64,000 nucleotides of DNA, taken from an alpha proteobacterium L41A (lineage in GTDB: Bacteria > Pseudomonadota > Alphaproteobacteria > Caulobacterales > Caulobacteraceae). A program made the position numbers and the translations under genes. Where the stretch lies: contig AMYY01000007.1 in assembly GCA_000335735.1 (NCBI GenBank), positions 43,729 to 107,728 on the forward strand, given 5' to 3'. The notes under the pieces are model-generated. The model saw nothing but the letters and a program-made list of their open reading frames with translations. It had not been told where the DNA came from and ran no database searches. This document shows, piece by piece, positions 43,712 through 53,138 of the stretch (positions are counted from its first letter, which is position 1; every line of letters starts with the position of its first letter).

Positions 43712-46138
43712 ATGCTGCCCATCCACGCCGTTCTGGAACCGCTGAAAGCCGCCCTGAGCGCAGGCAATACGGCCGTGCTGGCGGCGCCACCGGGGGCGGG
43801 CAAGACGACGGTCGTGCCGCTGGCCCTGCTGAATCAGCCATGGCTGGACGGCAAGGTGCTGGTGCTGGAACCGCGACGCCTGGCCGCACGGGCGGCGGCC
43901 GACCGGATGGCGGCGACCCTGGGTGAGCAGCCCGGCGGGACGGTGGGCTATCGCACCCGGCTGCAGAGCCGCATCGGGCCGAACACGCGCATCGAGGTGA
44001 TCACAGAAGGCGTCTTCACGCGCATGATTCTGGACGATCCGGGTCTGGAGGGCGTGAGCGCGGTCTTGTTCGACGAGTTCCACGAACGCAGCCTGGACGC
44101 CGATCTCGGGCTGGCGCTGGCGAGAGAGACGCAGGGGCTGCTGCGTGAGGATTTGCGGCTGCTGGTCATGTCGGCGACGCTGGATGTGGTCGGAGTTTCG
44201 CGCCTGCTCGACGGCGCGCCGGTGATCGAGGCCGAGGGACGGGCCTGGCCGGTCGAGACCCGGTATCTGGGCCGCAATCCGTCCGAACGGTTCGAAGAGG
44301 CTGTGGCCAGAGCCTGTCTGACCGCGTTGGGCGAAGAAGCCGGGTCGATGTTGGTCTTTCTGCCAGGGCAGGGTGAAATCCATAGAGTCGCGCGGCTGGT
44401 GAACACGCGGCTGCGGCTGCCGAACGTCGATGTCGTGCCCCTGTACGGCGGGCTGGACCGGGCCGAACAGGACCGGGCCATCGAACCTGCGGCTGTGGGG
44501 CGGCGCAAGCTGGTTCTGGCGACCTCGGTTGCGGAAACCAGCCTGACCATCGAGGGCGTGCGCGTGGTGATCGACGGCGGCCTGTCGCGCGTGCCGCGGT
44601 TCGAACCGTCCAGCGGACTGACCCGGCTGGCGACGGTCAGGGTCAGCCGATCTTCGGCGGAACAGAGGCGCGGCCGGGCCGGGCGCACTGAGCCGGGCGT
44701 CTGCTACCGCCTGTGGGACGAGGAACAGACGCGCGGGCTGGTCCCGCATCAGCGGCCGGAAATCCAGGAGGCGGACCTGACGGGACTGGCCCTGGACCTC
44801 GCGCGATGGGGCGCCCGTTCGGTCGAGGGTCTGGCCCTTCTGGACCCGCCGCCGGCCGGGGCCATGGCCGAGGCGCGCAAGGTGCTGACGCGTTTGGGGG
44901 CGCTGGACGCCGATGGCGGCCTGTCGAAACACGGGCTGCGCCTGACGAAGATCCCGCTGTCGCCTCGGCTGGCGCATATGGTCGCCGTGGCGTCCGACGC
45001 CGGCGACGCGATGACGGGCGCAAGGATCGCGGCGGTGTTGAGCGAGCCGGGTCTGGGCGGATCGAGCGTCGATCTGGCGGATCGCCTGACCGGGCTGGAG
45101 CGCGATCGGACGCAGAGAGCGCGCGATTCGCTCAAGCTGGCGGAGCGCTGGGCGCGGGCGGCGGGCGGCGGATCGGGTCGGACGATCGATCCGGGACTGC
45201 TGCTGGCCGAGGCCCTTCCCGAGCGGATCGCCAAGGCGAGGGGCAAGGCGGGGGAATACCTTCTGGCGAGCGGACGAGGGGCCGTGCTGGAGGCGACCGA
45301 CCATCTGGCGCGTGAACCCTGGTTGGCGATCGCCGAACTCGGCGGCGGCGACACGCGCGACCGGGTGCGACTGGCGGCGGCGCTGGAGGCGGACCGGATC
45401 GAAAGCGATCTGGCGCACCTGATCTCGACGGAAGACCGGTTGGCGCGCGAACCGTCGGGGCGGTCGGTGATCCGGCGCTCGCGACGCATCGGCGCCATCG
45501 TGCTGGACGAAAAGGTCGTCGGCGCGCCGGATGCCAAGACCTTGACCGCCGCCCTTCGAGCCGAAATTGAGGCGGATGGGCTGGGCGCGCTGAAATGGGG
45601 CGAGCAGGCGTCGGGACTGCGCGCACGGCTGGCCTTCCTGCACACGCGCGACCCGGCCTGGCCCGATGTGTCGGACAACGCCCTGCTGGCCGCGCGTGAG
45701 GACTGGCTGTGGCCTTTGCTGGACGGGGCCAAGTCGCTGGAGGGGATAGCTGACGGCCGTCTGGCCGAGGCCCTGCGCGGGCTGATCCCTTGGGACCTAC
45801 AGCGGCGGCTGGACGAGCTGGCGCCCCCGCGTCTGATCACGCCGCTAGGCTCGGCGGCCATCGACTATGCCGCCGAGGGCGGGCCGCGCGTGGATATTCG
45901 CGTGCAGGAACTGTTCGGCGTGACGACGCATCCGAGCGTCGGCGGGGCGCCCTTGACCCTCGCCCTGTTGTCGCCGGCGCGACGGCCCGTGCAAGTCACC
46001 AAGGATCTGCCGCGCTTCTGGTCGGGCTCGTGGGCGGCGGTGCGGGCCGAGATGCGCGGCCGCTATCCCCGTCATCCGTGGCCGGAAAACCCGGCCGAGG
46101 CGCAAGCGACGAACCGGGTCAAGCCGCGCGGGACCTGA
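43712..46138 (+). CDS. hrpB: ATP-dependent RNA helicase HrpB
   Basis: HrpB is a DEAH-box helicase of 808 residues, the usual length. Motifs: Walker A APPGAGKTTVVP (~27-38), DEFH in FDEFHERSLD (~116-125), SAT in VMSATLD, and RRGRAGRTEPG. The helicase-associated and HrpB C-terminal domains follow (about 490-808). The biological role in bacteria is poorly known. It ends 57 bp before the MFS start. It may be co-transcribed with it. Confidence 0.95.
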   Translation: MLPIHAVLEPLKAALSAGNTAVLAAPPGAGKTTVVPLALLNQPWLDGKVLVLEPRRLAARAAADRMAATLGEQPGGTVGYRTRLQSRIGPNTRIEVITEGVFTRMILDDPGLEGVSAVLFDEFHERSLDADLGLALARETQGLLREDLRLLVMSATLDVVGVSRLLDGAPVIEAEGRAWPVETRYLGRNPSERFEEAVARACLTALGEEAGSMLVFLPGQGEIHRVARLVNTRLRLPNVDVVPLYGGLDRAEQDRAIEPAAVGRRKLVLATSVAETSLTIEGVRVVIDGGLSRVPRFEPSSGLTRLATVRVSRSSAEQRRGRAGRTEPGVCYRLWDEEQTRGLVPHQRPEIQEADLTGLALDLARWGARSVEGLALLDPPPAGAMAEARKVLTRLGALDADGGLSKHGLRLTKIPLSPRLAHMVAVASDAGDAMTGARIAAVLSEPGLGGSSVDLADRLTGLERDRTQRARDSLKLAERWARAAGGGSGRTIDPGLLLAEALPERIAKARGKAGEYLLASGRGAVLEATDHLAREPWLAIAELGGGDTRDRVRLAAALEADRIESDLAHLISTEDRLAREPSGRSVIRRSRRIGAIVLDEKVVGAPDAKTLTAALRAEIEADGLGALKWGEQASGLRARLAFLHTRDPAWPDVSDNALLAAREDWLWPLLDGAKSLEGIADGRLAEALRGLIPWDLQRRLDELAPPRLITPLGSAAIDYAAEGGPRVDIRVQELFGVTTHPSVGGAPLTLALLSPARRPVQVTKDLPRFWSGSWAAVRAEMRGRYPRHPWPENPAEAQATNRVKPRGT

Positions 46139-46194
46139 TCGCCTTGACGCGGCGGCAGGGAAACGGGCATCGCTGGCTCAACGGGGAGAAGAAG

Positions 46195-47472
46195 ATGTCC
46201 GACGTCCTGCCGAAGAACTCCACCGGCCGCGTACTGTTCGCCAGCCTGATCGGCACGACGATCGAGTTCTTCGACTTCTATATCTACGCCACGGCGGCCG
46301 TCCTGGTGTTCCCGACGCTGTTCTTCCCGGGCGAGGATCCGGGGACGGCGTTGCTGTCCTCGTTCGCGACTTTTTCCATCGCCTTCTTCGCGCGGCCCAT
46401 CGGCGCCCTGGCGTTCGGGCATTTCGGGGATCGGGTGGGGCGCAAGGCGACGCTGGTCGCCGCCCTGATGACCATGGGCCTGTCGACCGTGGCCATCGGT
46501 CTGTTGCCGACGCACCAGCAGGTCGGCCTGCTTGCGCCCCTGCTGCTGGCCCTGTGCCGGTTCGGTCAGGGGCTGGGCCTGGGCGGCGAATGGGGCGGGG
46601 CGGTGTTGCTGGCGACAGAGAATGCGCCGCCCGGAAAGAAGGCCTGGTTCGGCATGTTCCCCCAACTGGGCGCGCCCATCGGCTTCATCCTGTCCACCAC
46701 ATCCTTCATCGTCCTGACGTCGACGATGAGCGAGACCGCGTTCGAGGGCTGGGGCTGGCGTATTCCGTTCCTGGCGAGCGCCGTGCTGGTCTTCGTCGGT
46801 CTGTGGGTGCGACTGAAGATCACCGAGACGCCTGAGTTTCAGAAGGCGGTGGACCACGACGAGCGGGTCAAGGCGCCGGCCGTGACCCTGTTCGCCCATC
46901 ACAAGGCGGCGCTGGTGCTGGGGACGTTCAGCGGCGTGACGACCTTCACCCTCTTCTATCTGATGACCGTCTTCGCGCTGGGCTGGGCGACGACGGGAAT
47001 GGGGCTGGCGCGGGCCGATGTGCTGCCCATCCAGTTGATCGGCGTGCTGTTCTTCGCCGCCTTCATCCCCGTCACAGCCTTGCTGGCGGATCGTTATGGG
47101 CAGGTCAGGGTGCTGATCGCCTCGTCGGTCGGGATCGGCCTGTTCGGCTTTCTGTTCGCGCCGCTATTCGGGGGCGGCCTCAGCGGCCTTCTGATCTTCT
47201 TTGCCCTGGGGTTCGCCCTGATGGGCTGCACTTATGGCCCGATCGGCGCGGCCATGGCGCGACCGTTCCCGACAGCGGTTCGCTATACCGGCGCGTCGAT
47301 GGCCTTCAATCTGGCGGGCATCCTGGGCGCATCGCTGGCGCCCTATATCGCGCTGAAGCTGGCCGAGCGGTTCGGGCCGGGGGCGGTCGGCGGCTATCTG
47401 GCGATTTCGGCCCTGATCACCATCGTGGCCCTGTGGGGCATGGGCCGGGTGGCGCCGGAGGAGAAGCGCTAG
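46195..47472 (+). CDS. MFS transporter, metabolite:H+ symporter family (ShiA/ProP-like)
   Basis: A 425-residue inner-membrane symporter with 12 helices. The MHS subfamily markers are IGTTIEFFDFYIYATAAVLVFP in helix 1, GHFGDRVGRKATLVAAL (loop 2-3) and LGGEWGGAVLLATENAPPGKKAW. The substrate is likely an organic acid or osmolyte. The ATG at 46195 with GGGGAGAAG upstream is chosen; the longer reading frame into hrpB is out of the coding pattern. Its stop shares a CTAG palindrome with the convergent methyltransferase gene. Confidence 0.9.
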   Translation: MSDVLPKNSTGRVLFASLIGTTIEFFDFYIYATAAVLVFPTLFFPGEDPGTALLSSFATFSIAFFARPIGALAFGHFGDRVGRKATLVAALMTMGLSTVAIGLLPTHQQVGLLAPLLLALCRFGQGLGLGGEWGGAVLLATENAPPGKKAWFGMFPQLGAPIGFILSTTSFIVLTSTMSETAFEGWGWRIPFLASAVLVFVGLWVRLKITETPEFQKAVDHDERVKAPAVTLFAHHKAALVLGTFSGVTTFTLFYLMTVFALGWATTGMGLARADVLPIQLIGVLFFAAFIPVTALLADRYGQVRVLIASSVGIGLFGFLFAPLFGGGLSGLLIFFALGFALMGCTYGPIGAAMARPFPTAVRYTGASMAFNLAGILGASLAPYIALKLAERFGPGAVGGYLAISALITIVALWGMGRVAPEEKR

Positions 47473-48278
47473 GCTTCGTCCGTCGCGGCATAAACCATGA
47501 TGCCGGTGGCGATAGCCAAATTCAGGCTGTCAGCCCGGCCGCGCATTGGAATCTTGACGTTGACGTCGCAGGCGGCGGCCAAATCGTCGGTCAGGCCTGC
47601 CTGCTCATTGCCCATCAGGATCAGCGAGGGCTGTCGCATCACCGCCGAGCGGTGGCTGACCTTGGCGTCCAGTCGGGTGCCGACGACGCTGCCGGGCCAG
47701 GTCTTGCGCCAGGTCAGGAAGGCCTCGGGCGTCGTCTTGGTGATCGAGACGGCGAAGACCGAGCCCATGGTGGCGCGCACGGCCTCGACCGAATAGGGAT
47801 CGACGCAATCGCCGATCAGGATGACGCCGCCGCAACCGGCTGCGTCCGCCGTGCGGATGATGGTGCCCAGATTGCCGGGATCACGCACCTGCTCCAGCGC
47901 GACCCAGCAGGGCGCCGAGGCGGGGTTCAGGCTGTCGAGAGGCGCATAGGCCTGTTCGAACACGCCTAGCACCGTCTGCGGATTGTCACGGCGGCTGATC
48001 TTTTCGAGAATGGCGTGGGTGACAACGATGATGTCACCGCCGGCCTTGAGGGTGGCAGCCTTGGCGCGGTCAAGCAACGGGTGAGGGCGGGCATCCTCGC
48101 CGACCAGCAGCATCCGGGGCGCGCGCCCCTGGTCCAGCGCCTCGCCGATGAACTTCAGACCCTCGGCCAGGAAGGTGCCGGTCAGGTCGCGCTCCTTGCG
48201 CATATGCAGGGCGCGGACGCCCTTGACCGTGTCGTTGGTCAGGGAGGTGATGACGCGATATTCGTCTCGGGCGCTCAT
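47469..48278 (-). CDS. TrmH/SpoU-family RNA 2'-O-methyltransferase
   Basis: A 269-residue SPOUT methyltransferase. The N-terminal RNA-binding substrate domain (about 15-100, YRVITSLTNDTVKGVRALHMRKERD...FLAEGLKFI) is followed by ALEQVRDPGNLGTIIRTADAAGCGGVIL, LILMGNEQAGL and IPMRGRADSLNLAIATGIMVY, the knot motifs 1-3. It probably methylates rRNA or tRNA. It overlaps the next minus-strand gene by 4 bp (ATGA). Confidence 0.9.
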   Translation of the reverse strand: MSARDEYRVITSLTNDTVKGVRALHMRKERDLTGTFLAEGLKFIGEALDQGRAPRMLLVGEDARPHPLLDRAKAATLKAGGDIIVVTHAILEKISRRDNPQTVLGVFEQAYAPLDSLNPASAPCWVALEQVRDPGNLGTIIRTADAAGCGGVILIGDCVDPYSVEAVRATMGSVFAVSITKTTPEAFLTWRKTWPGSVVGTRLDAKVSHRSAVMRQPSLILMGNEQAGLTDDLAAACDVNVKIPMRGRADSLNLAIATGIMVYAATDEA

Positions 48279-49186
48279 CGGCTCCACCGCGCGAAGAAGG
48301 ACAGGCCGATGGCGCGGGCGCCAGGGCCGTCTTCGGACAGGGCCAGTTCGCCCCAGTCGATCCGGCCGCCGCGATCCTGCGTTGCTTCCGCCATAAGATG
48401 CGCCAGGGACAGGCCGGAAACGCGGGCCGCATAGGCGTTCAGCAATAGGAAGTCGGCATCGTCCGCCAACAGGGCGGCGCAGTCTTTGAGCAGACCCGGC
48501 ATGTCCTCGAACAGGCGCCAGACTTCGCCCGTCGGGCCGCGTCCGTATTTGGGCGGGTCCAGAATGACGCCATCGTATTTCGATCCGCGACGAACTTCGC
48601 GCGCGACATATTTGCGGGCGTCCTCGACAATCCACCGGATCGGATGCTGGGCCAGGCCCGACTGCTCGGCGTTCTCGCGGGCATAGGCGACCGACTTCTT
48701 GGACGCGTCGACGTGGGTGACTTCGGCGCCTGCGGCGGCCGCGGCCAGACTGGCGACGCCAGTATAGCCGAACAGGTTCAGTATCTTCGGGGCACGGCCG
48801 GCCGAACGTGAGAAGTCTCGCACCCTTCCGTCCAGCCATTCCCAGTTGGCCGCCTGTTCAGGGAAGAAGGCGAGGTGGCGGAAGGGGGTGAAGCGGCCGG
48901 TGAATTTCACGTCGCGCCACTTCAGGGGAAAGGCGTCGATGGGACCGTGCTTGTCGAACCGCCAGCGACCGCTGTCTTCCTCTTCCTGCTGCGGATCAAA
49001 GGTCGCTGTCGCGTTTTCGAAGGCTTTCGGATCGCGGGGCGACCAAAAGCACTGCGGCTCGGGCCGGACGACGGTATAGCGACCATAGCGCTCCAGCTTC
49101 TTGCCGTCGCCGCTGTCCAGCAGGGCATAGTCGGACCAGCCGGAGGTCACGAGGGTTTCGGGAGTTTTGGAAAGGACGGGCGCCAT
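48275..49186 (-). CDS. Class I SAM-dependent rRNA methyltransferase (RlmI/RlmK-like)
   Basis: A 303-residue Rossmann-fold methyltransferase. NLFGYTGVASLAAAAAGAEVTHVDASKKSVAYARENAEQSG (around 138-180) is the SAM-binding core, and DGVILDPPKYGRGP holds the catalytic DPPK motif used for base N- or C-methylation. The family modifies rRNA cytosines or guanines. The TrmH-type gene follows with an ATGA overlap, giving a two-gene RNA-modification operon. Confidence 0.88.
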   Translation of the reverse strand: MAPVLSKTPETLVTSGWSDYALLDSGDGKKLERYGRYTVVRPEPQCFWSPRDPKAFENATATFDPQQEEEDSGRWRFDKHGPIDAFPLKWRDVKFTGRFTPFRHLAFFPEQAANWEWLDGRVRDFSRSAGRAPKILNLFGYTGVASLAAAAAGAEVTHVDASKKSVAYARENAEQSGLAQHPIRWIVEDARKYVAREVRRGSKYDGVILDPPKYGRGPTGEVWRLFEDMPGLLKDCAALLADDADFLLLNAYAARVSGLSLAHLMAEATQDRGGRIDWGELALSEDGPGARAIGLSFFARWSR

Positions 49187-49204
49187 CGTCGGGCTGATAG
49201 GCGC

Positions 49205-50605
49205 TCAGGCCGCCTCGCGTCCAGCGTCCAGCGCCACGACGGTCAATTCCGGCATCTGATCGTCGCGATCGTGCGGGGTCTTGTCCCAGACGTGCGGTTC
49301 GACCGCCAGCCGCCAGGCCGCGTGGACGAAGGCCAGGCTGAGCAAAGCCCAATAGGCCGGCGCAGTCAGCACATCGCCCAGTCTGTAATCGAGCCCGGTG
49401 CGTCGTGCTCCGACCGCACAGCTCATCCAAGCGGCGATGACGCCCAGAGCCAACACCCCCAACGAGCCTCCGGGCAGGGGCGGCAGGACGCCGGAAAGCG
49501 CCCAGACAGCGATGGCCAAGGCCAGCCAGGCCAGCGTCGGGGCATGGGCGGCGGCCGACAGGATCGCCGCGCCCAAGGTCATAACCAGCGACAAGCTTCC
49601 GCGCCGACCTAAGTTGTTGGGACGCCGGGTGTGGACGCCCCAGGTCTGCATATAACCCTTCAGCCACCGGGTGCGCTGGGGCAGCCATCGGTCCATCGCG
49701 CCCGGCGGCGTCTCCCAGGTCGGACTGTCGATGACGCCGAGCTTCCAGCCGAGCGACCACAGGCGAAAGCCCAGGTCGGCGTCCTCGGTGACATTGTGCG
49801 CGTCCCAACCGCCCGCGCCGCGCAGAGCCGTCATGCGGATATGATTGCTGGTGCCGCCCAGCGGAAAGGGCAGGCCCAGCCGCGCCATGCCCGGCAGCGT
49901 CACTTCGAAAAGGGCCGCATATTCAAAGGCGAACTGCCGATCCAGAAACCAGGAGCCAGCCTTGCCGGTCGGTCGGATACGCAGCGGGGCTTGAAGACAG
50001 CCCAGCCGGGGATGGGCGACGAAGCGCGCAGCCGCCTGACGGAGTTGTTGCGGATGCGGTCGATCCTCTGCGTCATAGATGGTGACCAGATCGCCACGCG
50101 CGTGACCTAGGGCATAGTTCAAAGCGCGCGGCTTGGTCTGCGGACTGCCCTGCGGCGCGGTCAGGATTTTCAGCCACGGCGGTTTTGGCGTCGCCTGGGC
50201 TGCAGCCAGGGTGGCCTCATCATGCGCCTCCGACACGATGAAGGCCTCCAGCCTGTGCGCTGGATAGTCGATCCGGCTGAGGTTGGAGATCAACTGCGAG
50301 GCCACGGCGGCCTCATCATAAAGCGCCGCCAGAATGGTGTAGCGCGGCCATTCGATCGGACGCGGAACAGGCGCGGGGCGTCGCAGGCTGGCGATGCCGA
50401 TGACGGCCTTCCACAGCGCGCACACGACGAAGGCGGCTTGGAACAACACCAAGGCGACGTCGAAAGCGGTCTCCGGCCAGCGGATCAGCGCCACGACGGA
50501 GGTCAGGGCAAGCAGGATCAAGGTCGTGATCTGAAAACCGCTCGGCGTGCGTCGAGACGCGCCGTTTCGGCGGGGCCTGATCCCTGGATGCGCCCAATCC
50601 TTCAC
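49205..50605 (-). CDS. Family 2 glycosyltransferase, membrane type (cellulose-synthase-like)
   Basis: A ~466-residue membrane glycosyltransferase. Two N-terminal helices (about 23-70) precede the GT2 domain: DAED (metal site), TEDADLGFRL (acidic acceptor site) and QRTRWLKG, the Q-x-x-R-W motif of processive beta-glycan synthases. Further helices follow (from ~330). The BcsA-like fold without PilZ suggests an exopolysaccharide, but no partner genes are nearby. The GTG at 50605 with GGGGGC upstream was chosen; a TTG at 50653 is possible. Confidence 0.85.
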   Translation of the reverse strand: MKDWAHPGIRPRRNGASRRTPSGFQITTLILLALTSVVALIRWPETAFDVALVLFQAAFVVCALWKAVIGIASLRRPAPVPRPIEWPRYTILAALYDEAAVASQLISNLSRIDYPAHRLEAFIVSEAHDEATLAAAQATPKPPWLKILTAPQGSPQTKPRALNYALGHARGDLVTIYDAEDRPHPQQLRQAAARFVAHPRLGCLQAPLRIRPTGKAGSWFLDRQFAFEYAALFEVTLPGMARLGLPFPLGGTSNHIRMTALRGAGGWDAHNVTEDADLGFRLWSLGWKLGVIDSPTWETPPGAMDRWLPQRTRWLKGYMQTWGVHTRRPNNLGRRGSLSLVMTLGAAILSAAAHAPTLAWLALAIAVWALSGVLPPLPGGSLGVLALGVIAAWMSCAVGARRTGLDYRLGDVLTAPAYWALLSLAFVHAAWRLAVEPHVWDKTPHDRDDQMPELTVVALDAGREAA

Positions 50606-50725
50606 CGCATCCGCCCCCAAAGCGCCACAACCTCTAATCGCTATTTGAAACAACTGTGTTCTGCAAGTCGGTTGGCGTCCGGGACGGATTGTCGCTATTC
50701 AGGGCGCCTCACCCGGAGCAGCGGC

Positions 50726-51355
50726 TTGTCTGAACTTTCGAACGCCTCGCGCACGACCCGAAAGCCCAAGGGCGAAGGCCATTCGCGACGGGGCGAAATC
50801 CTGGCGGCGGCCGAGCGCATCTTCGTCGAGCACGGCTATGAAGGCGCGACGATTCGCAAGATCGCGGACGAGGTCGGGCTCTCGTCGACGGCGCTCTATA
50901 TGCATTTCCCGGACAAGGGCGCGATCCTGCAGGAAATCTGTCGTGACGCCTTCGCGCGGCTGATCGCATCCAACGCCGCCGTCGCCGATGAGGCCGCGCC
51001 GCCCGAGCAGCGGCTGCGGCGGATGATCGAGGGCTATATTGACTTCGGTTTCGCCCATCCCAACGCCTATCGCCTGATCTATCTGACGCGACCTGTCGAG
51101 GCGCGAGAGGGCGCGCAGGACGCGGCGCGCGAGCTCGGCTCCAGCCTGTTCACGACATTGGAAGCGACCGTCGGCGACGCCGTGACGGCTGGACGTATGA
51201 AAGGCGATCCCGCCACGATCGCCCAGGCGATCTGGGCTGCGGCGCATGGGATCGTGTCTCTGATGATCACCAAACCCTATTTTCCGTGGTCGGATCGACA
51301 GGCGTTGGTTCGTACGACTTTGGACGCCCTGTTCACCGGTCTGACCGAACGATGA
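50726..51355 (+). CDS. TetR/AcrR family transcriptional regulator
   Basis: A 209-residue repressor with an N-terminal HTH domain (about 24-65: RRGEILAAAERIFVEHGYEGATIRKIADEVGLSSTALYMHFPDKGAIL) and an all-helical ligand-binding C-terminus (TetR_C type, FAHPNAYRLIYLTRPVEAREGAQ). The start is TTG at 50726 behind CCGGAG. Its stop overlaps the start of the substrate-binding protein gene (ATGA). It is likely autoregulatory and controls the transporter operon it leads. Confidence 0.88.
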   Translation: MSELSNASRTTRKPKGEGHSRRGEILAAAERIFVEHGYEGATIRKIADEVGLSSTALYMHFPDKGAILQEICRDAFARLIASNAAVADEAAPPEQRLRRMIEGYIDFGFAHPNAYRLIYLTRPVEAREGAQDAARELGSSLFTTLEATVGDAVTAGRMKGDPATIAQAIWAAAHGIVSLMITKPYFPWSDRQALVRTTLDALFTGLTER

Positions 51356-52152
51356 GGCGCGTCTGCGTCGCCTTGGCGGCCCTGGCGTTCAGCAGCAGCA
51401 CGGCTCAGGCCAGGCCCTTGCGGATCATGGCGCTGGACCAGTGCGCCGACCAATATGTGCTGGCCTTGGCGCCCGATGCAGACATCGCACTGTCGCCGCG
51501 CGCCGACGATCCGGACGCCTGGTTGCGTCAGAAGGCGGTCGGTCACAGGCGTTTGCGTCCGACGCTCGAGGCCGCCGTGGGGTTTCAGCCTGACGTCGTG
51601 GTGCGCTACTGGGGCGGCGAGCCGCGCCTGCTGACGGCGCTGGCGCAGCGCGGGATAAAGGTGGTCACGATCGATGATGCGGTGGACCTAAACGGGGTGC
51701 GCCGGAATATCCAAACCGTGGCGCGGGACCTGGATCAAACGCAGCGCGGACAGGCGTTAGAGCGACAGATGGACGCCAAGCTGGCGAAGGCGGCACCGGC
51801 GAAAACGGTGGCTGAGGCCCCTGGGGCCGTCTATCTGACGTCGGGGGGCTTCACTGCGGGGCCTGGCACGCTGATAGATGCGATGATGCGGGCGGCCGGA
51901 TTTCGCAATCTGACGGCCGCTCCCGGTTTTGGCGCACTCAGCGTCGAGCGGATCGCGATGAATCCGCCGATGCGATTTGTGCTCGGCTTCTTTGATCAAC
52001 TGCGTGCCGATCTGCGTGGACCGGGGCGGCATCCCGTTGTCACGCGGGCGGCTGAGGGCCGAACGGCGGCGCGCCTGCCCGCCGCGACCTTGACATGCCC
52101 CGCCTGGTTCGCCGCCGATGCGGTTGAGATGATGGCCAAGGGGCGGCCGTGA
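51352..52152 (+). CDS. Periplasmic substrate-binding protein, BtuF/FecB-like (cobalamin or Fe chelate type)
   Basis: A 266-residue periplasmic binding protein: signal peptide to about residue 21 (ALAFSSSTAQA), then RPLRIMALDQCADQYVLALAP, the start of the class III fold with two lobes and one connecting helix, like BtuF or FhuD. TIDDAVDLNGVRRNIQTVA is the linking region. Ligand could be cobalamin, heme or a siderophore. It lacks a lipobox. The stop overlaps the permease start (GTGA). Confidence 0.85.
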   Translation: MRRVCVALAALAFSSSTAQARPLRIMALDQCADQYVLALAPDADIALSPRADDPDAWLRQKAVGHRRLRPTLEAAVGFQPDVVVRYWGGEPRLLTALAQRGIKVVTIDDAVDLNGVRRNIQTVARDLDQTQRGQALERQMDAKLAKAAPAKTVAEAPGAVYLTSGGFTAGPGTLIDAMMRAAGFRNLTAAPGFGALSVERIAMNPPMRFVLGFFDQLRADLRGPGRHPVVTRAAEGRTAARLPAATLTCPAWFAADAVEMMAKGRP

Positions 52153-53138
52153 ACAGAAAGGTTCGGCTGTGCCTGGTTCTGATCGGCGTGATCGTCGCAG
52201 CGCTCGCTATGGCGGTGCTGGCAGGCGAGACGGCATTCAGCGTCGATCAGTACGCGGCTGCCTTCGGCGATCCGACATCGGGTCCGGCCGAGGTGCTGTG
52301 GCAGGTGCGGGCGCCGCGCGCGGTCTGCGCCCTGGTCGTCGGTGCGGCCCTGGGGCTGGCAGGCGCGGTGATGCAGGGGCTGTTGCGCAATCCGTTGGCG
52401 GATCCAGGCGTGCTGGGCGTGTCGGCCACGGCGGCCCTGGGCGCGGCGCTGGCCATCGTGTTGGGCGCGGCGGCCGTGCCGGGATTGGTCGAATTTTCGG
52501 CCTTGGCGGGCGCGGCGCTGGCGGGCGGACTGTTGATCGCGGCGTCCAGGGCCATGCGGGCGCCCGAGGCCCTGATCCTGTTTGGCGTGGCGCTGTCCAG
52601 TTTCGCAGGCGCAGCGACGGCCTTGATCTTCAACCTTTCGCCGTCGCCGATCGCCTCGGCCGAGGTCATGTCTTGGCTGCTGGGATCGGTGCAGAACCGC
52701 AGTTGGATCGATGTGGCCTGGGTGACCCCGGCCGTCATCGTCGCGGGCGTCTTCGCTGCCTTGTCGGGCTCAGGTCTGCGGATGCTGACCCTCGGCGACG
52801 AGGGGGCGGCGGCGTCCGGACTGAATATGGGACGGTTGAGGGCCTTCGCCGTGATCGCGGCGGCCCTGGCAACAGGGGCGGCCGTGGCGGTGGCGGGCGT
52901 CATCGGCTTCGTCGGCCTGGCGGCGCCGCATCTGGTGCGCGCGGCGGTGCGCGGTGATGCAAAGCGAATTCTGGCCCCCTCGGCGCTGGCCGGAGGGCTG
53001 ATGCTGATCGTCGCAGACCTGTTGGCGCGACTGACGCCAACGGATCAGGAGCTGAAGCTGGGCGTGTTCACCGCCCTGATCGGCGCGCCCCTGTTCGCCC
53101 TGATCGCATGGCGGGCGGCGCGGGAGTGGCGGCTGTGA
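52149..53138 (+). CDS. FecCD/BtuC-family ABC transporter permease
   Basis: A 329-residue inner-membrane permease with 9-10 helices. The family hallmark GLAGAVMQGLLRNPLADPGVLGVSATAALGAA (around 69-100) is complete, and GFVGLAAPHLVRAAVRGDAKRILAPSALAGG is the L-loop helix pair that contacts the ATPase. Start is GTG overlapping the upstream stop. It works as a dimer with the ATPase encoded next. Confidence 0.92.
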   Translation: MNRKVRLCLVLIGVIVAALAMAVLAGETAFSVDQYAAAFGDPTSGPAEVLWQVRAPRAVCALVVGAALGLAGAVMQGLLRNPLADPGVLGVSATAALGAALAIVLGAAAVPGLVEFSALAGAALAGGLLIAASRAMRAPEALILFGVALSSFAGAATALIFNLSPSPIASAEVMSWLLGSVQNRSWIDVAWVTPAVIVAGVFAALSGSGLRMLTLGDEGAAASGLNMGRLRAFAVIAAALATGAAVAVAGVIGFVGLAAPHLVRAAVRGDAKRILAPSALAGGLMLIVADLLARLTPTDQELKLGVFTALIGAPLFALIAWRAAREWRL

